From: Pleurostoma richardsiae
Taxonomy: Eukaryota; Ascomycota; Sordariomycetes; Calosphaeriales; Pleurostomataceae
Direction of reading: 5' to 3'
Assembly: GCA_030052745.1 (NCBI GenBank)
Contig: JANBVO010000025.1
Span: forward strand, 372,001-436,000
DNA length: 64,000 nucleotides
The notes beneath the pieces were generated by a model, which did no database searches, had not been told where the DNA came from, and saw nothing but the letters and a program-made list of their open reading frames with translations. This document shows positions 22,857 through 33,617 of this stretch, in pieces. Positions within the stretch are counted from its first letter, which is position 1. Each line of letters begins with the position of its first letter. Position numbers and translations under genes: made by a program.

Positions 22857-23781
22857 ATGGCATCCGTGGATATGGCATCTTCCGAGCAACCCGAAATCAC
22901 GCTTTATTGGTGAGCTAGTCACACACGTCGGCTTGCGGTCTAACTCCTCACTAACCAGTCGCCAGGCTCAACAGTTCCCGCGCACAGCGCATCGTATGGC
23001 TACTCGAGGAACTAGAGCTCAAGTACGAAGTGGTGGTCTACCACCGCGAGAAGAGCATGCTCGCGCCGCCCGAGCTGGGGAAGATCCACCCGCTGGGGAA
23101 ATCTCCGGTGGTCACCATTAAGCGCGCCGGGTCGGCCAAGACCGTCGTCCTCGCAGAAAGCGGCTTCATCATGCAGTACCTCTGCGACCACTTTGGCCGG
23201 GGCAAGAGCATTGTGCCCAAGCGGTACACAGAGGGGCAGGAAGGGGTCGTCGGCGAGGAGACGGAGGAGTGGATGCGCTATCAGTACTTCCTGTACTATT
23301 CGGAGGGGAGCTTGATGCCGTACATGACAGTGGCGGTGATTCTGTCCAGTAAGCGGGACCCAATTTCTTCTTCAAATTTGAGCGGCTCCTGACTAGCATC
23401 ACAGTATTCAGAGGAGACAGGGTACCTCTACTTGTCCGCCCCATCACGTCGTTTATCGCCGGCAAGGTCTCCTCAACCTTCCTCTTCTCGGCCATGAAGA
23501 AGCATCTCGCATTCCTGGAGTCACAGATCGCCACGTCGCCAGGCGGTGGGAAATACCTGTGTGGCCAGCACCTTACGGCTGCGGACATCATCTTGCGGTA
23601 TCCTCTGCTTGCCGCACGCGAGAGGCTGTCAGCGATGGTGGTGGACGGGAAGAGCGTGACAGAAGCATATCCGCTGTTGTGGGCGTATTTAGACCGACTC
23701 GAGGAAGAGCCGGGCTATAAGAAGGCCGTAACGAGGATTGAGGAGGTGGAGGGGAAGAAGGACAAGGAGTTGATGGGTTAG
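22857..23781 (+). CDS. Glutathione S-transferase (Gtt1-like)
   Basis: Three exons, 22857-22909, 22966-23348 and 23405-23781, give 270 residues. Both 56-nt introns keep frame and rebuild conserved sequence (ITLYW/LNSSRAQRIVWLLEEL and VILSS/IFRGD, where the second junction splits an Ile codon). The N-terminal thioredoxin-like half has the glutathione-binding HPLGKSPV and ESGFIMQYLCDHFG (ES motif). The C-terminal helical half has KYLCGQHLTAADI, the conserved N-capping/hydrophobic-staple region. Lengths and motifs fit the fungal Gtt1 class, which conjugates glutathione to electrophiles and is often ER-associated. The start at 22857 is the first ATG in frame, and Met6 is an alternative. Confidence 0.93.
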
Positions 23782-24433
23782 GTAACATAATCGCAACGTT
23801 ATTCGAGTTGAAGATTTCGTCTAATAATAGTCTCTTCGCGAAGGGGGCACTCACATCGTAGCCGGGCTCTAAAGTGCAACGTCCTGTCCGCTGTTATATC
23901 ACCTTTCTCGCTTCCCACCTTCACATATAGATCACCTTAAGCTCACTCTAGACTGTCTGTGGTGGCGGGTGCCGAACACACTTCAGGTCAAACCCGGACA
24001 CTTGGTGGAGCAGTATATGGTGTGAACGTAGCCGATCGGAGGAAATCAATAATCGACAAGACGCAAGTTCAACTCCCGCACCGGAGAAAAACTACCTGAC
24101 GCAGGCAAGTCTTTCCGCGCCGCCCTCTCCCTCGAATAGGTGAGGCGTGCGAGCTTTTTGCTCCCCTATCTTTCTCTTTCCGCCTGTATCTTAGTTGCTG
24201 ATGGAAGCTGATGGCTTCTTTCAATCTAGGGGGATCTCAGATGTGTTGATTCCACACTTTCATGAACAAACTAGTCAACACGGGGTTGCACAGGTTAGGT
24301 TATCGTTCCTACATATAGGACATCCGTCTGCCTTGAGTTGTCCAATCTGGTACTATTCCCAAAGCGAAATTACGTTATGATTATCCAGTCTGGGTTACTG
24401 AAAACGCCACACACAACAGAATCGGCCCCTGAC
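23782..24433. other. Intergenic between convergent genes; no gene seen
   Basis: 3' flanks of the glutathione-transferase gene and the small leftward gene ending at 24434. No coding frame is supported. Confidence 0.4.
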
Positions 24434-24714
24434 TCATTTTTTCATGTGCAAAGCTTCCTTTGCCTTCTCAAGCATTGAGTTCATGTGACTCGTCTGTTTG
24501 GTGCTGCCGCCGGTATTGCTGCCCTCCATACCAGCCAGTTTCTTCGGCTGGGGAGCCTGAGCGGTGTCGGGTTGAGTCTGAGAGGTCAGTGCCAGCTGCC
24601 CACTGCTGGTTCCCGCGCGTCGCGGTGACGTACCACGGAGTCTTCCGACTCGACGCGTTCAAGGAAGTCGTGACCTTCGGAGACGACTTCGTCGGTTAGT
24701 CCTGGGCTGCTCAT
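24434..24714 (-). CDS. Two-exon small acidic/Lys-rich protein (74 aa)
   Basis: Exon 1 (24634-24714) encodes MSSPGLTDEVVSEGHDFLE and onward to ESEDSV. A 56-nt intron (24578-24633) has a GTACGT donor, a CACTGAC branch point and a CTCTCAG acceptor. Exon 2 (24434-24577) encodes TQPDTAQAPQPKKLAGMEG, a Gly/Ser linker, and a helical C-terminus MNSMLEKAKEALHMKK before TGA. Exon lengths of 81 and 144 nt keep phase 0. The C-terminal amphipathic helix and the overall build resemble small conserved ascomycete proteins of unknown function. Neither exon alone is long enough to stand out, and the continuous frame read through the intron gives a misleading C-terminus. Confidence 0.7.
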
Positions 24715-25797
24715 GATGATGTCTGTTTGCTCGGAAGTATATTTCTTCAGGTGATAGTAAGCGTTTCGATCGCCGTAGCACATGCGATTCGTAGCATTGG
24801 GAGGACCGAATGCTTCTTTATCTACCGATCGGGGGTAACCTGATCTCTTATAGCTGGGAGCTGCTCTTACGTCATCAATGTCATGATGGATGCTGTTGGC
24901 GAAGGCTGTTCCCTCCCTTTCGACGTCAGGGCTGACGATGGAGGCAGTTCTGGCCAAAGAGGATGCGATGCCACAGCGCCTCCCCCGCACTCACAACTTC
25001 TGGTGGAGGATCCGTACGACCTCCAATTGGCACGATCCGCACACGCTACGAGAAGCTCGGGAGCTTCTATTGTTTGGGTTCTGACTGACCATAAATCACC
25101 TGACGGGACATCATGAGCTTAGATGGGAGTGTGATCCCAGTTCCTAATAGACCACGCTTGATGTTGGTCATGACAGCACTTTGTAAGTGATAGCACAACT
25201 GAAGGAACCACGGTTTGTGAACCACGGGAGAAGGGACTCTGCCATATATTGCACGCAAATTTCACCACCTCCTCTTATCCATGCCTCGCGTGCAATACTT
25301 CAGAGGCAACTGAGTTGCTTAGCGGCGTTGTCGAGCTACAAGGGACTCGGTCTTGCCAAAACTTCGAACAGTGTTTCGAGTTGAATGTAATAAGTACCCA
25401 GCCGCTACCTAAAGTTCTGTCGAGGACCGAGTCCTTGCTTGACTATTACTTTATTTAACTTGAGCACGGGACCTGGTGGGTATCAGTGTGTCCAACCAGA
25501 CTACAAAGGGGCCTTGAAACGCTTTTCAAGCTCTTTAGGGCCAGTCAGTCTGTTATATTGACTTGCCTTCACATGCCTTATCAAGTAGAGTCATGTATCG
25601 TTGTGTACGAGTCTAGAAACATATGGCAAAGGAGTTATCTGATGCAGCTGACCTTCACGATTCGACAACAGCATATGTCCGCATGCTTTTACCAACGACC
25701 AATCTATTATTGCTTCTAACAATGTTTTGATTCTCTGTGGGAAAGTCTTCGATTAGAGCATATAGAATACACGATGTCTTTGTCTAATCAAAGGTTA
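24715..25797. other. Intergenic, 1.1 kb; no gene seen
   Basis: Left part is the presumed promoter of the 74-aa gene. The rest is AT-rich, with short unsupported frames on both strands, and leads into the 3' flank of qutG. Confidence 0.4.
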
Positions 25798-27166
25798 TCA
25801 AGCACCTGGCCTTGTGTAATCTAGCTCCCTTACTCTCTTCCACACTTCCCGGACAACACGCTCCTGAGTCTCTCGCCCGGTTTCGGTTTCAGATGGCCCT
25901 GCAGGTCTGGACCGGATGATCAGAAGCGTACTAATAGTTAGATGGTGGATACGCTTACCTTATGGCCAGGTACAGACGACTGCCCAGTCGGGCGTCCTCG
26001 ATCTTTGCCGTTGCTGGATCTTCCGGCGGATTTGCCGTGGTCACCAATCCACCTGCTTCCAACAGAATGGCGATGCCTGCGGCTACGTCCCTGTTGCGTT
26101 TCTTTGTGAGCCCCTGCCCCTGCCACACCACTGCAGCGCATACTCACCATTCCCAGCAGCCTCCTTCCCACCATATATCGAACGAGCCCATGGCCGTGTA
26201 CGCAAGGTCCAGCGTGGCACTAACAGTTCCATGTAATCAGCCTCACTTGCTCAGACCCTCCGGCTTGTTTCCTTACCTTCCCAGGCTCCGCACCCCGTGC
26301 ACCATCCCGCCCTTGCCCGACGGGTCCCCGATCTCCATCGCCATGTTCACGAAGCTCTCGACCTTCCGGCTCAGGTTCCCGCCCGGCGCGTGCCTCCGGT
26401 CCTTGCCCCACTCGCAGCTGAACAGGCACCCGAGCGGCGCCCGCGCCGGCATCGGCGGGACGGGGCTGCGCACCAGCGGCAGCCGCGTGGACTCGTTGAG
26501 CCAGGCGCCGCGCCCGGCGCACGAGCTGAAGAGCTGGCCGAGGAAGGGCGCGTAGATGACGCCGACGGCGGGGCGGCCGGCCACGACGAAGCCGATGGAG
26601 ACGCAGAACATGGGGAACAGGTGGGTGTAGTTGACGGTGCCGTCGAGAGGGTCGACGATCCAGGTCGGGGAGTCGTCGACGAGGTAGGTCCGGGACGAGC
26701 CCTTGGAGTATGTCTCTTCACCTAGGAATCTGGGAGAGGTAAGCTATGACTGCTCAAAGAGAAGAATGGCTGTTTCCATGTAGCGCAGAGTGTAGCGATG
26801 GCTAGAGAGGAGTCGAACCTACTTGTGGTCGGGATATTTCTGGGCAATTGAGGTCTTGATGAAAGCTTCGACGTCTGCCGACCGACAGCTGTCAGCAACT
26901 TCCCCCATCCAAGGCGAGCTTCTCCTACATGTTCAATTGGGGCAATTGAGATCTCTTATCGGGATTACCCCGCGATCATGCGTACCTTCGTCGGTCTTGG
27001 TCACGATATCGACTGCATTCTCCTTTTCTTCAGACCGCAGCTCCCCGCTCCCCTCATCGCCCATCCTGCCCCTCGCGCCGTCCATGAGCATCTTGCCGGC
27101 ATCTTTGCCGAGCTGGACGGCAAAGGCGTAGATTTCAGCCAGCTGCGCTTCCGATATCTCTGCCAT
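25798..27166 (-). CDS. qutG: QutG/QA-X inositol-monophosphatase-like protein of the quinate cluster
   Basis: Six exons are read on the minus strand: 26986-27166, 26823-26874, 26277-26729, 26148-26219, 25959-26090 and 25798-25906. The total is 999 nt (332 residues), close to the known QutG length. All five introns (52-111 nt) keep frame. Family motifs are the metal-binding DPLDGTVNYTH with an upstream GEETY, and the second signature WDVAAGIAILLEAGG, rebuilt across the fourth intron (EGGCWE/WDVAAG). The protein belongs to the Mg-dependent sugar-phosphatase fold. qutG/qa-x is a standing member of quinate clusters, but its exact reaction there is not settled. The gene is transcribed divergently from qutE through a 617-bp promoter containing a QUTA-type site. 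All metal-binding residues appear present. Confidence 0.93.
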
Positions 27167-27783
27167 AACGAAACGGGGGACAATTATCACTTCAAACAGA
27201 GCTTCTGGCAGATCTGGATGAGGAAGAGGGAGAATGGAAGCTCTCCCGTCCGGCAGGCAATCTCACAGCTCCCCGAAGCGCCGACCATGATGACAAGGCC
27301 GCAGAACCGCCGGAAACCGAGCGGCAGCTTTCCGCATCGGCGTGGAAGATGTCCACCCCCGACGGTTGTCGCCTGGAGACGCTATAAAGACCCGCTATAT
27401 CTAGATCTTACAGGCGGGGGCCTGCCTGACTACCCCGCGTATTATGGGCGTTTTGCCTCTGTATAAGGGGCGATCCCCACCGGGAAAGCACTTATCCAGG
27501 GATAACGACCTGTTCTGCTCGGATTTGCAATCGGACCTTGCCACGGCACAGTGACCGGAAGAAAGCCCGGGGCGCATCCCTCGGCATCAGATGCGCCATC
27601 TTCGGAGGTGCCGGAGGCGGAAGTTGGCATAGGCGAATGACCGGAGCAGTGTCAACAATGTAGTCTGCTCGTGAATGGCGTCACAGACACAATCCATAAG
27701 GCTTCTGAGAGTAACCAGCCCAGCCGTCTTCGTAACCTGTAAGCCTCTAATTGACCTATCTCTTCAACAATCACTACATCACC
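27167..27783. promoter_or_regulatory. Bidirectional promoter of qutG and qutE
   Basis: The 617-bp gap between divergent starts holds a near-perfect QUTA/QA-1F operator (27482-27497), a GGATAA half-site immediately beside it (27500-27505), and TATA-like sequences at 27383 (TATAAAG) and near 27463 (TATAAGG). No coding frame is supported. Confidence 0.6.
27482..27497. promoter_or_regulatory. QUTA/QA-1F activator binding site
   Basis: GGGAAAGCACTTATCC matches the published activator consensus GGRTAARYRYTTATCC at 15 of 16 positions (only position 4, T to A, differs). It lies between qutG and qutE, where the activator encoded at 34343-36670 would be expected to induce both genes. Confidence 0.75.
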
Positions 27784-28287
27784 ATGTCGCGCCGCATCCT
27801 CCTCATCAACGGGCCCAACCTGAACCTCCTCGGGACCCGTGAGCCTGCCATCTACGGCTCCACCACTCTCGCCGATGTGCTCTCCTCCGCCTCCGCCCAG
27901 GCCGCCCAGCTGGGCGTCGAGCTCGAGGTCTTCCAGTCTAACCACGAGGGCGCCATCGTCGACCGCATCCAGGAGGCAGGCGGGTTCGGGCACTTCATCA
28001 CCACTCCCAAGACCGGCGAGAAGAGGGAGAGGGTGGATGCGATCATCATCAACCCGGGCGCGTTCACGCACACGAGCGTGGCCTTGCGGGACGCGCTTCT
28101 GGGCGTCAGCGTGCCGTTCGTGGAGGTGCACGTCAGCAACCTCCATGCGAGGGAGCCGTGGCGGCACCACAGCTACTTCAGCGATAAGGCGGTCGCGGTG
28201 ATCGCCGGGCTGGGAGCGTTCGGATATACGGCGGCGATTGAGTTTGCGGCGAAGCATCTGAAGGTCAAGAAGGAGGAGCGGCTATGA
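27784..28287 (+). CDS. qutE: Catabolic type II 3-dehydroquinate dehydratase
   Basis: This single-exon gene encodes 167 residues. It converts 3-dehydroquinate to 3-dehydroshikimate, the second step of quinate catabolism. The type II signature is complete: [17 protein letters not shown] with the catalytic Tyr and flexible-loop Arg, [30 protein letters not shown], and [19 protein letters not shown] with the catalytic His and loop residues. It resembles QA-2/QutE and is unrelated to the type I domain of AROM. The ATG at 27784 is in a good context (ACCATGTCG) and places the NGPNLN motif at residue 9, as usual. Confidence 0.97.
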   Translation: MSRRILLINGPNLNLLGTREPAIYGSTTLADVLSSASAQAAQLGVELEVFQSNHEGAIVDRIQEAGGFGHFITTPKTGEKRERVDAIIINPGAFTHTSVALRDALLGVSVPFVEVHVSNLHAREPWRHHSYFSDKAVAVIAGLGAFGYTAAIEFAAKHLKVKKEERL

Positions 28288-28490
28288 CGAAGGGGTCACG
28301 GCGGCGAAGGATTGTATGCATCACTTCACTAAAACGGGGGTACAAGTCATGCTCATGGTCATGAGAATCGCTTGCTATGTTCATACGCTGCTGTTCCCTT
28401 TCATAGGAGAGACGTAGCGATGTATATCCTCTGCAGAACAAAGAGATCCCAGTCCAACCAAGAAACGCCGTGCAAGGAGAGCTTCATGTC

Positions 28491-29558
28491 TTACAGGGAC
28501 GCCGATATCTTAACTGACGACGTCGGCGGTGCGACTTTGATGCCAACATCTCTAACTAGTCTCCTCCAAGAGTCGACACCTCGTCGAGCTAATTCCTCCG
28601 GTACCTCAGGGTCACTCTCCGACATCCGCCTGTTGAACAGCTCCAAGCTGGTCCAGCCCTCGTAGCCTAACCCGTTGAAGATCGCCCACGCGATCTCCCT
28701 GACGGGGAGGTATGCTCTTTCCTCGCCGTAGAACAATCTGCAGTTGCGCGACCAGCTCATCCGGCACGGCTGCGCCGCGTTGTAGTATTCATGGCCCTCA
28801 ATCAGGGGCTCCGCTAGCCTCTCTGCATCAACAACCTGCACGAGGAAGACCTTGTTCGGGTCGACCTCCGCTACCAGGCGAGCCATTGACTCAGACACAA
28901 CCTTCTCGGCGTCGGGATTTCTTCCGCTCGGGTGAGATGGGTCGGCGAAGATACGTCCCGCGATGTTGAACGTGTCTAGACACAGACCGAAGTTGGGCCT
29001 GTCGATGCGTTTAACAATCTCCCAACTCGTCTCCCACACGTCGACGTGTGTGCCCCAGCACAGGCTCTCATAGCAGAAGCGGATGGGCGGGTACGCTGCG
29101 GCACCAAAGTCGGCAGCCTCGCGCAGGTCTGCCGCGATCAAGTCCAGATCATCGGACAAGTGCTCGGCGGACAGGAAGTTGGACGGGACGAGTATCAGGT
29201 CGGTGCCCAGCTCATGACAGAGGGCGATCCAGAGCCGCAGCTCCGGGAGTCGTCTCGAATGTTCGGCACGGTCGAGAAGACCCTCATAGTTCATCAAGGG
29301 TTGCAGTGAGATGATATCTAGACCGCGGGCCCTGCACATGGAGCGGATTCTCTGGGCGGCGGACAGCTGGGCCTCAGGACTGGGATCCGCGAGTTGCGTG
29401 TCTCCCTGCAGCTTGAGGGCGAGGTCGGCGAGATCCTCGTGGAAGATCTCGACGCCACTGTAGCCGTACTTTTGCGCCATGTCGAGCTTGTGGGAGAGGG
29501 AGTGGCCGGCGAAGCAGCGTCCCAGGGACATGGAGCTGATGGCTAGCTTGGAAGGCAT
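28491..29558 (-). CDS. qutC: 3-dehydroshikimate dehydratase
   Basis: This single-exon gene encodes 355 residues. It dehydrates 3-dehydroshikimate to protocatechuate, the exit from the shared part of the pathway. The protein has the TIM-barrel of the AP-endonuclease-2/xylose-isomerase-like superfamily. Metal-ligand segments in order are GVEIFHEDLADLA, FCYESLCWGTHVD, GLCLDTFNIAGR, FLVQVVDAERL and TSLELFNRRM. The start at 29558 (MPSKLAISSMSLGRC) is preferred over an in-frame ATG 18 codons upstream, because the family begins right at this segment and the length then matches QA-4. It lies tail to tail with qutE (about 200 bp apart) and head to head with qutB. Confidence 0.95.
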   Translation of the reverse strand: MPSKLAISSMSLGRCFAGHSLSHKLDMAQKYGYSGVEIFHEDLADLALKLQGDTQLADPSPEAQLSAAQRIRSMCRARGLDIISLQPLMNYEGLLDRAEHSRRLPELRLWIALCHELGTDLILVPSNFLSAEHLSDDLDLIAADLREAADFGAAAYPPIRFCYESLCWGTHVDVWETSWEIVKRIDRPNFGLCLDTFNIAGRIFADPSHPSGRNPDAEKVVSESMARLVAEVDPNKVFLVQVVDAERLAEPLIEGHEYYNAAQPCRMSWSRNCRLFYGEERAYLPVREIAWAIFNGLGYEGWTSLELFNRRMSESDPEVPEELARRGVDSWRRLVRDVGIKVAPPTSSVKISASL

Positions 29559-30387
29559 CTTTGCTAGATTTGATGATAACTGATGAAGAACGACTCTAGC
29601 AGTATTCCTCACGGATAGGGCTGAGGTGAGATGTGTTGTACATAAGGAGAGGGCTCAGGGAGGCTACGGGTACAGCGTTCCAAGTAGATATGGGTCCGGA
29701 GGCTCCTTCTCTCAGATGAATCGAACGATGATGAGCGTCTACCTCCTGTCGCACCAGGGCAGCCTGCAACCGCAACTGGCTCAGTGAATTGCCAGCGTCC
29801 ACTCATGGTTCCAGAACGGCACTTCACTGCTCATTGGCTTCACTGCAGAAGGGTTTCCCGTAGAGATGCCGTGTGTAGCCGTTGTGGTAGTTGGGTATAT
29901 TTTCGTCCGGAGAGCAATAGCTGACGTATAGATGATGGCCTCGCCAGCCACTTACACGCCGGTATGTGCGGCGGGATAATGTTTACCAGAAGGTGGGCGT
30001 GGCACTTCACTGGATCCTCACCCCAGTTTCCGCTAATCCATATTCCCGTAGTGGCTGCGCCGACGGATCCGGTTCTCCGCAAACCCTGCAAAACACTTTT
30101 CCCGGGCCCTGTTCGCCCCCGAGCAAGTTGCGTCCGGCGTCCCGGCACGGTCGGTCGCTCTTCCGCGTGGTCTTGCAATGCCGAGACTCCTCCACATGTC
30201 TATCCAGCGTAACTTAGATATAGGGGCGTCTTTGTTGAGTTAGTTAAGGGGACCTTAAAGCGGATAGTCTCCGAAGGAAGCACTGCAAACATTACGGTGC
30301 ACAATAGTCGCTTTACAGTCTTTGATCCAGACCAGAAGTAAATCTGCGTATCCTTTCTTCCTCCAGCTTCAATTCGCATTCGTCACG
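29559..30387. promoter_or_regulatory. Divergent promoter region of qutC and qutB
   Basis: This gap of about 830 bp separates two divergently transcribed catabolic genes and should hold activator sites. I find no close match to GGRTAARYRYTTATCC. The best is GGGTATATTTTCGTCC near 29894 (12 of 16). No coding frame is supported. Confidence 0.4.
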
Positions 30388-31374
30388 ATGTTAGCCACAA
30401 TGAACATTGTCGACACGCTGGCCGACAGGCCGGTGGAAGCCACGGAGGCCGGCCACCCGCAAGTCTCCCACCTCGAGAAGCACAGCTACCTCTTCGGCCA
30501 GAAGCTCGCGGCCTCCATGTCTCCCTTCCTCCACGCAGTCGTCTACGCCAACCTGGGCCTGAACTGGGGCCAGGTCCGGCTAGACTCGACGGACATGGAC
30601 CTCTTCCTGCGGCTGATCCGCGACCCCGACTTCTACGGCGCCTCCGTCACCATGCCGCACAAGGTCTCCATCATCCGCCACCTCGACGACCTGACCCCCG
30701 AGTGCCGCGCCGTCGGCGCCTGCAACACCATCTTCCTGCGGACGGACCCCTCGACGGGCCGGCGGCTCCTGTGCGGGGCCAACACGGACGTCGTGGGCGT
30801 CAGGGACGCCTTTCTCGAAAACGTGGCTGACCCCTCGGCGCTGGCAGGCCGGCCAGGGCTGGTCATTGGGGGTGGCGGCGCGGCGAGGAGTGCCGTGTTC
30901 GCGCTGCACAGGTGGCTGGGCGCCACCGACATATACCTTGTGAACCGCGACGAGGACGAGGTCGCCGCCGTGATCGCCGAGTGCAAGTCGCGGGGCTTCG
31001 GCTCCGGCCTCATCCACGTCTCGTCCGTCGCTCAGGCCGAGGCACTGCCCGCGCCGGGCGCCATTGTCGCCTGCGTGCCGGACTTCCCTCCAAGGACAGC
31101 AAATGAGATCCTGGCGCGGCAGGTCACGGAGGCGTTTCTGGCGAAGGAGGATAAGGGCTCGATGCTGGAGATGTGCTACAACCCGTCGCCGTATACGGAA
31201 CTGGGGGCGCTGGCGGAGCAGCATGGGTGGCAGGTAATACTAGGCACGGAGGCGCTGATATACCAGGGGCTGGAGCAGGATCGCTACTGGACGGGCCGGG
31301 AGCTGGAGGAGCTGCCGGTTACTGAGGTGAAGGAGGCCATTGCGGCCCGGTTGGAGCAGGGATCGAAGCTATGA
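30388..31374 (+). CDS. qutB: Quinate/shikimate dehydrogenase, catabolic
   Basis: This single-exon gene encodes 328 residues. It oxidises quinate to 3-dehydroquinate (and shikimate to 3-dehydroshikimate) with NAD(P). Motifs of the shikimate-dehydrogenase fold are [17 protein letters not shown] (substrate Ser pair), [13 protein letters not shown] with the catalytic Lys, [20 protein letters not shown] with the substrate Asp, and the cofactor loop [17 protein letters not shown] followed by YLVNRDEDE. The acidic residue after the cofactor strand suggests NAD preference, as known for QutB/QA-3. The start at 30388 is chosen over an ATG 22 codons upstream because that extension is hydrophobic and not family-like. 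Another Met lies at residue 5. Confidence 0.95.
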   Translation: MLATMNIVDTLADRPVEATEAGHPQVSHLEKHSYLFGQKLAASMSPFLHAVVYANLGLNWGQVRLDSTDMDLFLRLIRDPDFYGASVTMPHKVSIIRHLDDLTPECRAVGACNTIFLRTDPSTGRRLLCGANTDVVGVRDAFLENVADPSALAGRPGLVIGGGGAARSAVFALHRWLGATDIYLVNRDEDEVAAVIAECKSRGFGSGLIHVSSVAQAEALPAPGAIVACVPDFPPRTANEILARQVTEAFLAKEDKGSMLEMCYNPSPYTELGALAEQHGWQVILGTEALIYQGLEQDRYWTGRELEELPVTEVKEAIAARLEQGSKL

Positions 31375-31919
31375 GCAACTGTACATGATGATCTGTCTTA
31401 TAGATACCAGCGATATACATGAGATTTTGAAATACTTCTGAAGATGAGATTGGTCGTCAACACATGCTTGAGGATTTATATGATGCCCACTTGTATCTAA
31501 ATATTGACGAATACCCATGAACTCCGAAGTTCTTGCATATTATTAGTTCGCAACTAAATCTAACTGGTCCTTTGTAACGTTCGTTTCCCCGAGAACTAAG
31601 CGCGCAAATAAGACTCGTTGGGTTACGAATACAAGCAGGAACTGTTCCCGTCGTAGACGGTAGAACGGTTAAATCTACCTCAAAGTGAGAGCACATGGGC
31701 TCCCAAGGGTCTTAAATACTTCGAAAGCAAGCTTGCCCTTTGTTGCGTATTCCCAGTAATCCTACAGCGTTCACTTATCAAGTCGATAGAGTCTGGTAAA
31801 GACAATGATCTTCGCTAGAGAAACTATCCTATTCTTTCGATGGAAAGTCATATCCCTTGGGCTGGCCTTCATATTGACCGCGCTACAAAATTCCATCGCT
31901 GCAACCCATGGTAAACCAC
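31375..31919. other. Intergenic between convergent qutB and qutD
   Basis: Shared 3' flank, AT-rich, no gene seen. Confidence 0.4.
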
Positions 31920-33617
31920 TTAAACGCTGACCTTCCGCTCGAGCTCATTCACAACGGGTTTGTCATCATCCATGACCACACCCTCGACATTATGTCTGAA
32001 GTCCTCATCCTGGATCTTGAGATCCTCCATGACGGTCTTGTTCGCGTTCCAGACTGGCTTAACCTTGAACAAGCGGTCCATGGCCTCCAGCGGGATCGAC
32101 TTGGTCTCAGGGACCAAGAAGAAGACGAAGAAGATGGACAAAATCATCAGGCTTGCGAAGAAGAAGTATACACCGTAGCCCATCTTCAAGAACATCTGCG
32201 GCGTGAAGCGGCTGACGATGAAGTTCCAGAACCACTATTAAGAAGGGTATCAGCGACCGTACGTTTGCCTTAAAGGAAAGGATAGAGAGGACAGGAGGGT
32301 GAAAGGGTTACTCACGTTGTTCGCAGCGGCCGAAGCCTGGCCAAGTGACCGCGTGTTCTGGTCGAACATCTCGCTGTTGATGACCCACGGCGTGCCGTTC
32401 CACGATGGGGTGTACAGCGCCGTCCACAGGTAGAAGAAGAAGATAGCGGCGATGCCGCCGCTGGTCATCTTACCATCCTCAGCGGAGGCGCCCGCGATCT
32501 TGATGTATCCGCCAATGAACCACATGCACAGCGATCCACCGAAGGCGCCGATCATCAGCAGCTTGCGGCGGCCGACCTGGTCGATGAGGTACAGCAGCCA
32601 GACGAAGGTGATGACGGTCTTGACGACACCGAAGATACCCGTGGTCAAGAAGCCGGTGTTGGTACCCGTGATCCCGATGCTCTTGAACACGGTCGGGCTG
32701 TAGTAGTTGATGGCGTTGATGCCGGAGCCGTTCTGCCACAGGAACAGCATGCCGCCGAGGAAGAAGCGCCACTGCACCTTGCGCTGCTTGAGCGCCAGGA
32801 AAGGCTTCCAGAAGCCGGCGCCCACCTCGTGGCGGTACCGCTCCAAGTCCTCGTCGATGAAGCTGATCTCCTCGACCATGTAAATGTCCGTCGGTTCAAG
32901 CTTGCGCATCCAGCAGAGGACTTTGATCGCTTCGTCACGGCGGCCCTTAGAGAAGAGCCAGCGGGGCGACTCGGGGATCCAGATGGACCCAATGAGCAAC
33001 AGTCCACCCGGGATCAACTGAACGGCGAAGGGGATGAGCCACTGACTATGGGATGGCTCCATCGTCGTGTTGACTCCGTAGTTGATCCAGAAGCCGACAA
33101 GGCCGCCGATCTGCCATCCCAGCTCGTAGATGCCGACGAGTCTACCTCGGACAGCAGGAGGAGCCAGCTCGGAGATGTAGATCGGCACCATGTTGGATGC
33201 ACCTCCGACGCCAAGGCCGGCGAGGACACGTCCACCGTAGATCAGGCCGAGACCACGAGCGTGGTTCGCGCCCAGCATCAGGCCAGCGCCGAGTATGAAT
33301 ATCGTGACGAAGACCCATAGAGACTTGCGGCGACCGAGGAAGTAGCTGGTGACATAGGCGAAGAGGCTGCCAAAGAAAGCACCGGCCTGGTAGACGGAGA
33401 CGATGTTGGCCGAGATGAGCGCTTTTTTGCCTGCACTATAGTCGTCAAGGTTGAACTCATCCACGAACGACGGCAGAGCGAGCGTCGTGCCGATGAAGGC
33501 TGAGTCGTAGCCTATCATGCACGAGGCGAAGGAGGCGATGGCTGCGCAGGCATAGACGCGCCAGTTGTAGACCGCCTTCGGCGTCGGCCGATCCTCTTTG
33601 AGGGTTAACAATGTCAT
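31920..33617 (-). CDS. qutD: Quinate permease (sugar-porter MFS)
   Basis: Two exons, 32316-33617 and 31920-32234, joined over an 81-nt intron that rebuilds SLGQASAAANN/WFWNFIVSRFTP, give 538 residues, as in QA-Y/QutD. It imports quinate across the plasma membrane by proton symport. Sugar-porter signatures are GYDSAFIGTTLALPSF, FLGRRKSLW, GRVLAGLGVGGASNMVPIY, PPAVRGRLVG, IPESPRWL, QNGSGINAINYYSP and the closing VPETKSIPLEAMD. The tail is acidic with potential ubiquitin-target Lys. The start at 33617 (MTLLTLKEDRPTPKAVYNW) is family-like, and an upstream in-frame ATG is not. Its promoter region lies between it and qutA, which is transcribed in the same direction. Confidence 0.96.

Noticed and set aside
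23990-24090. tRNA-like TTCAACT loop followed by CCCGC
   Set aside because: The 5' side of the T-stem does not pair well (GCAAG against CCCGC), and no acceptor stem or D-arm could be built around it. Not called as a tRNA.
29894-29909. Possible second QUTA site (GGGTATATTTTCGTCC)
   Set aside because: Only 12 of 16 consensus positions match, which is not strong enough to call in an 830-bp promoter.
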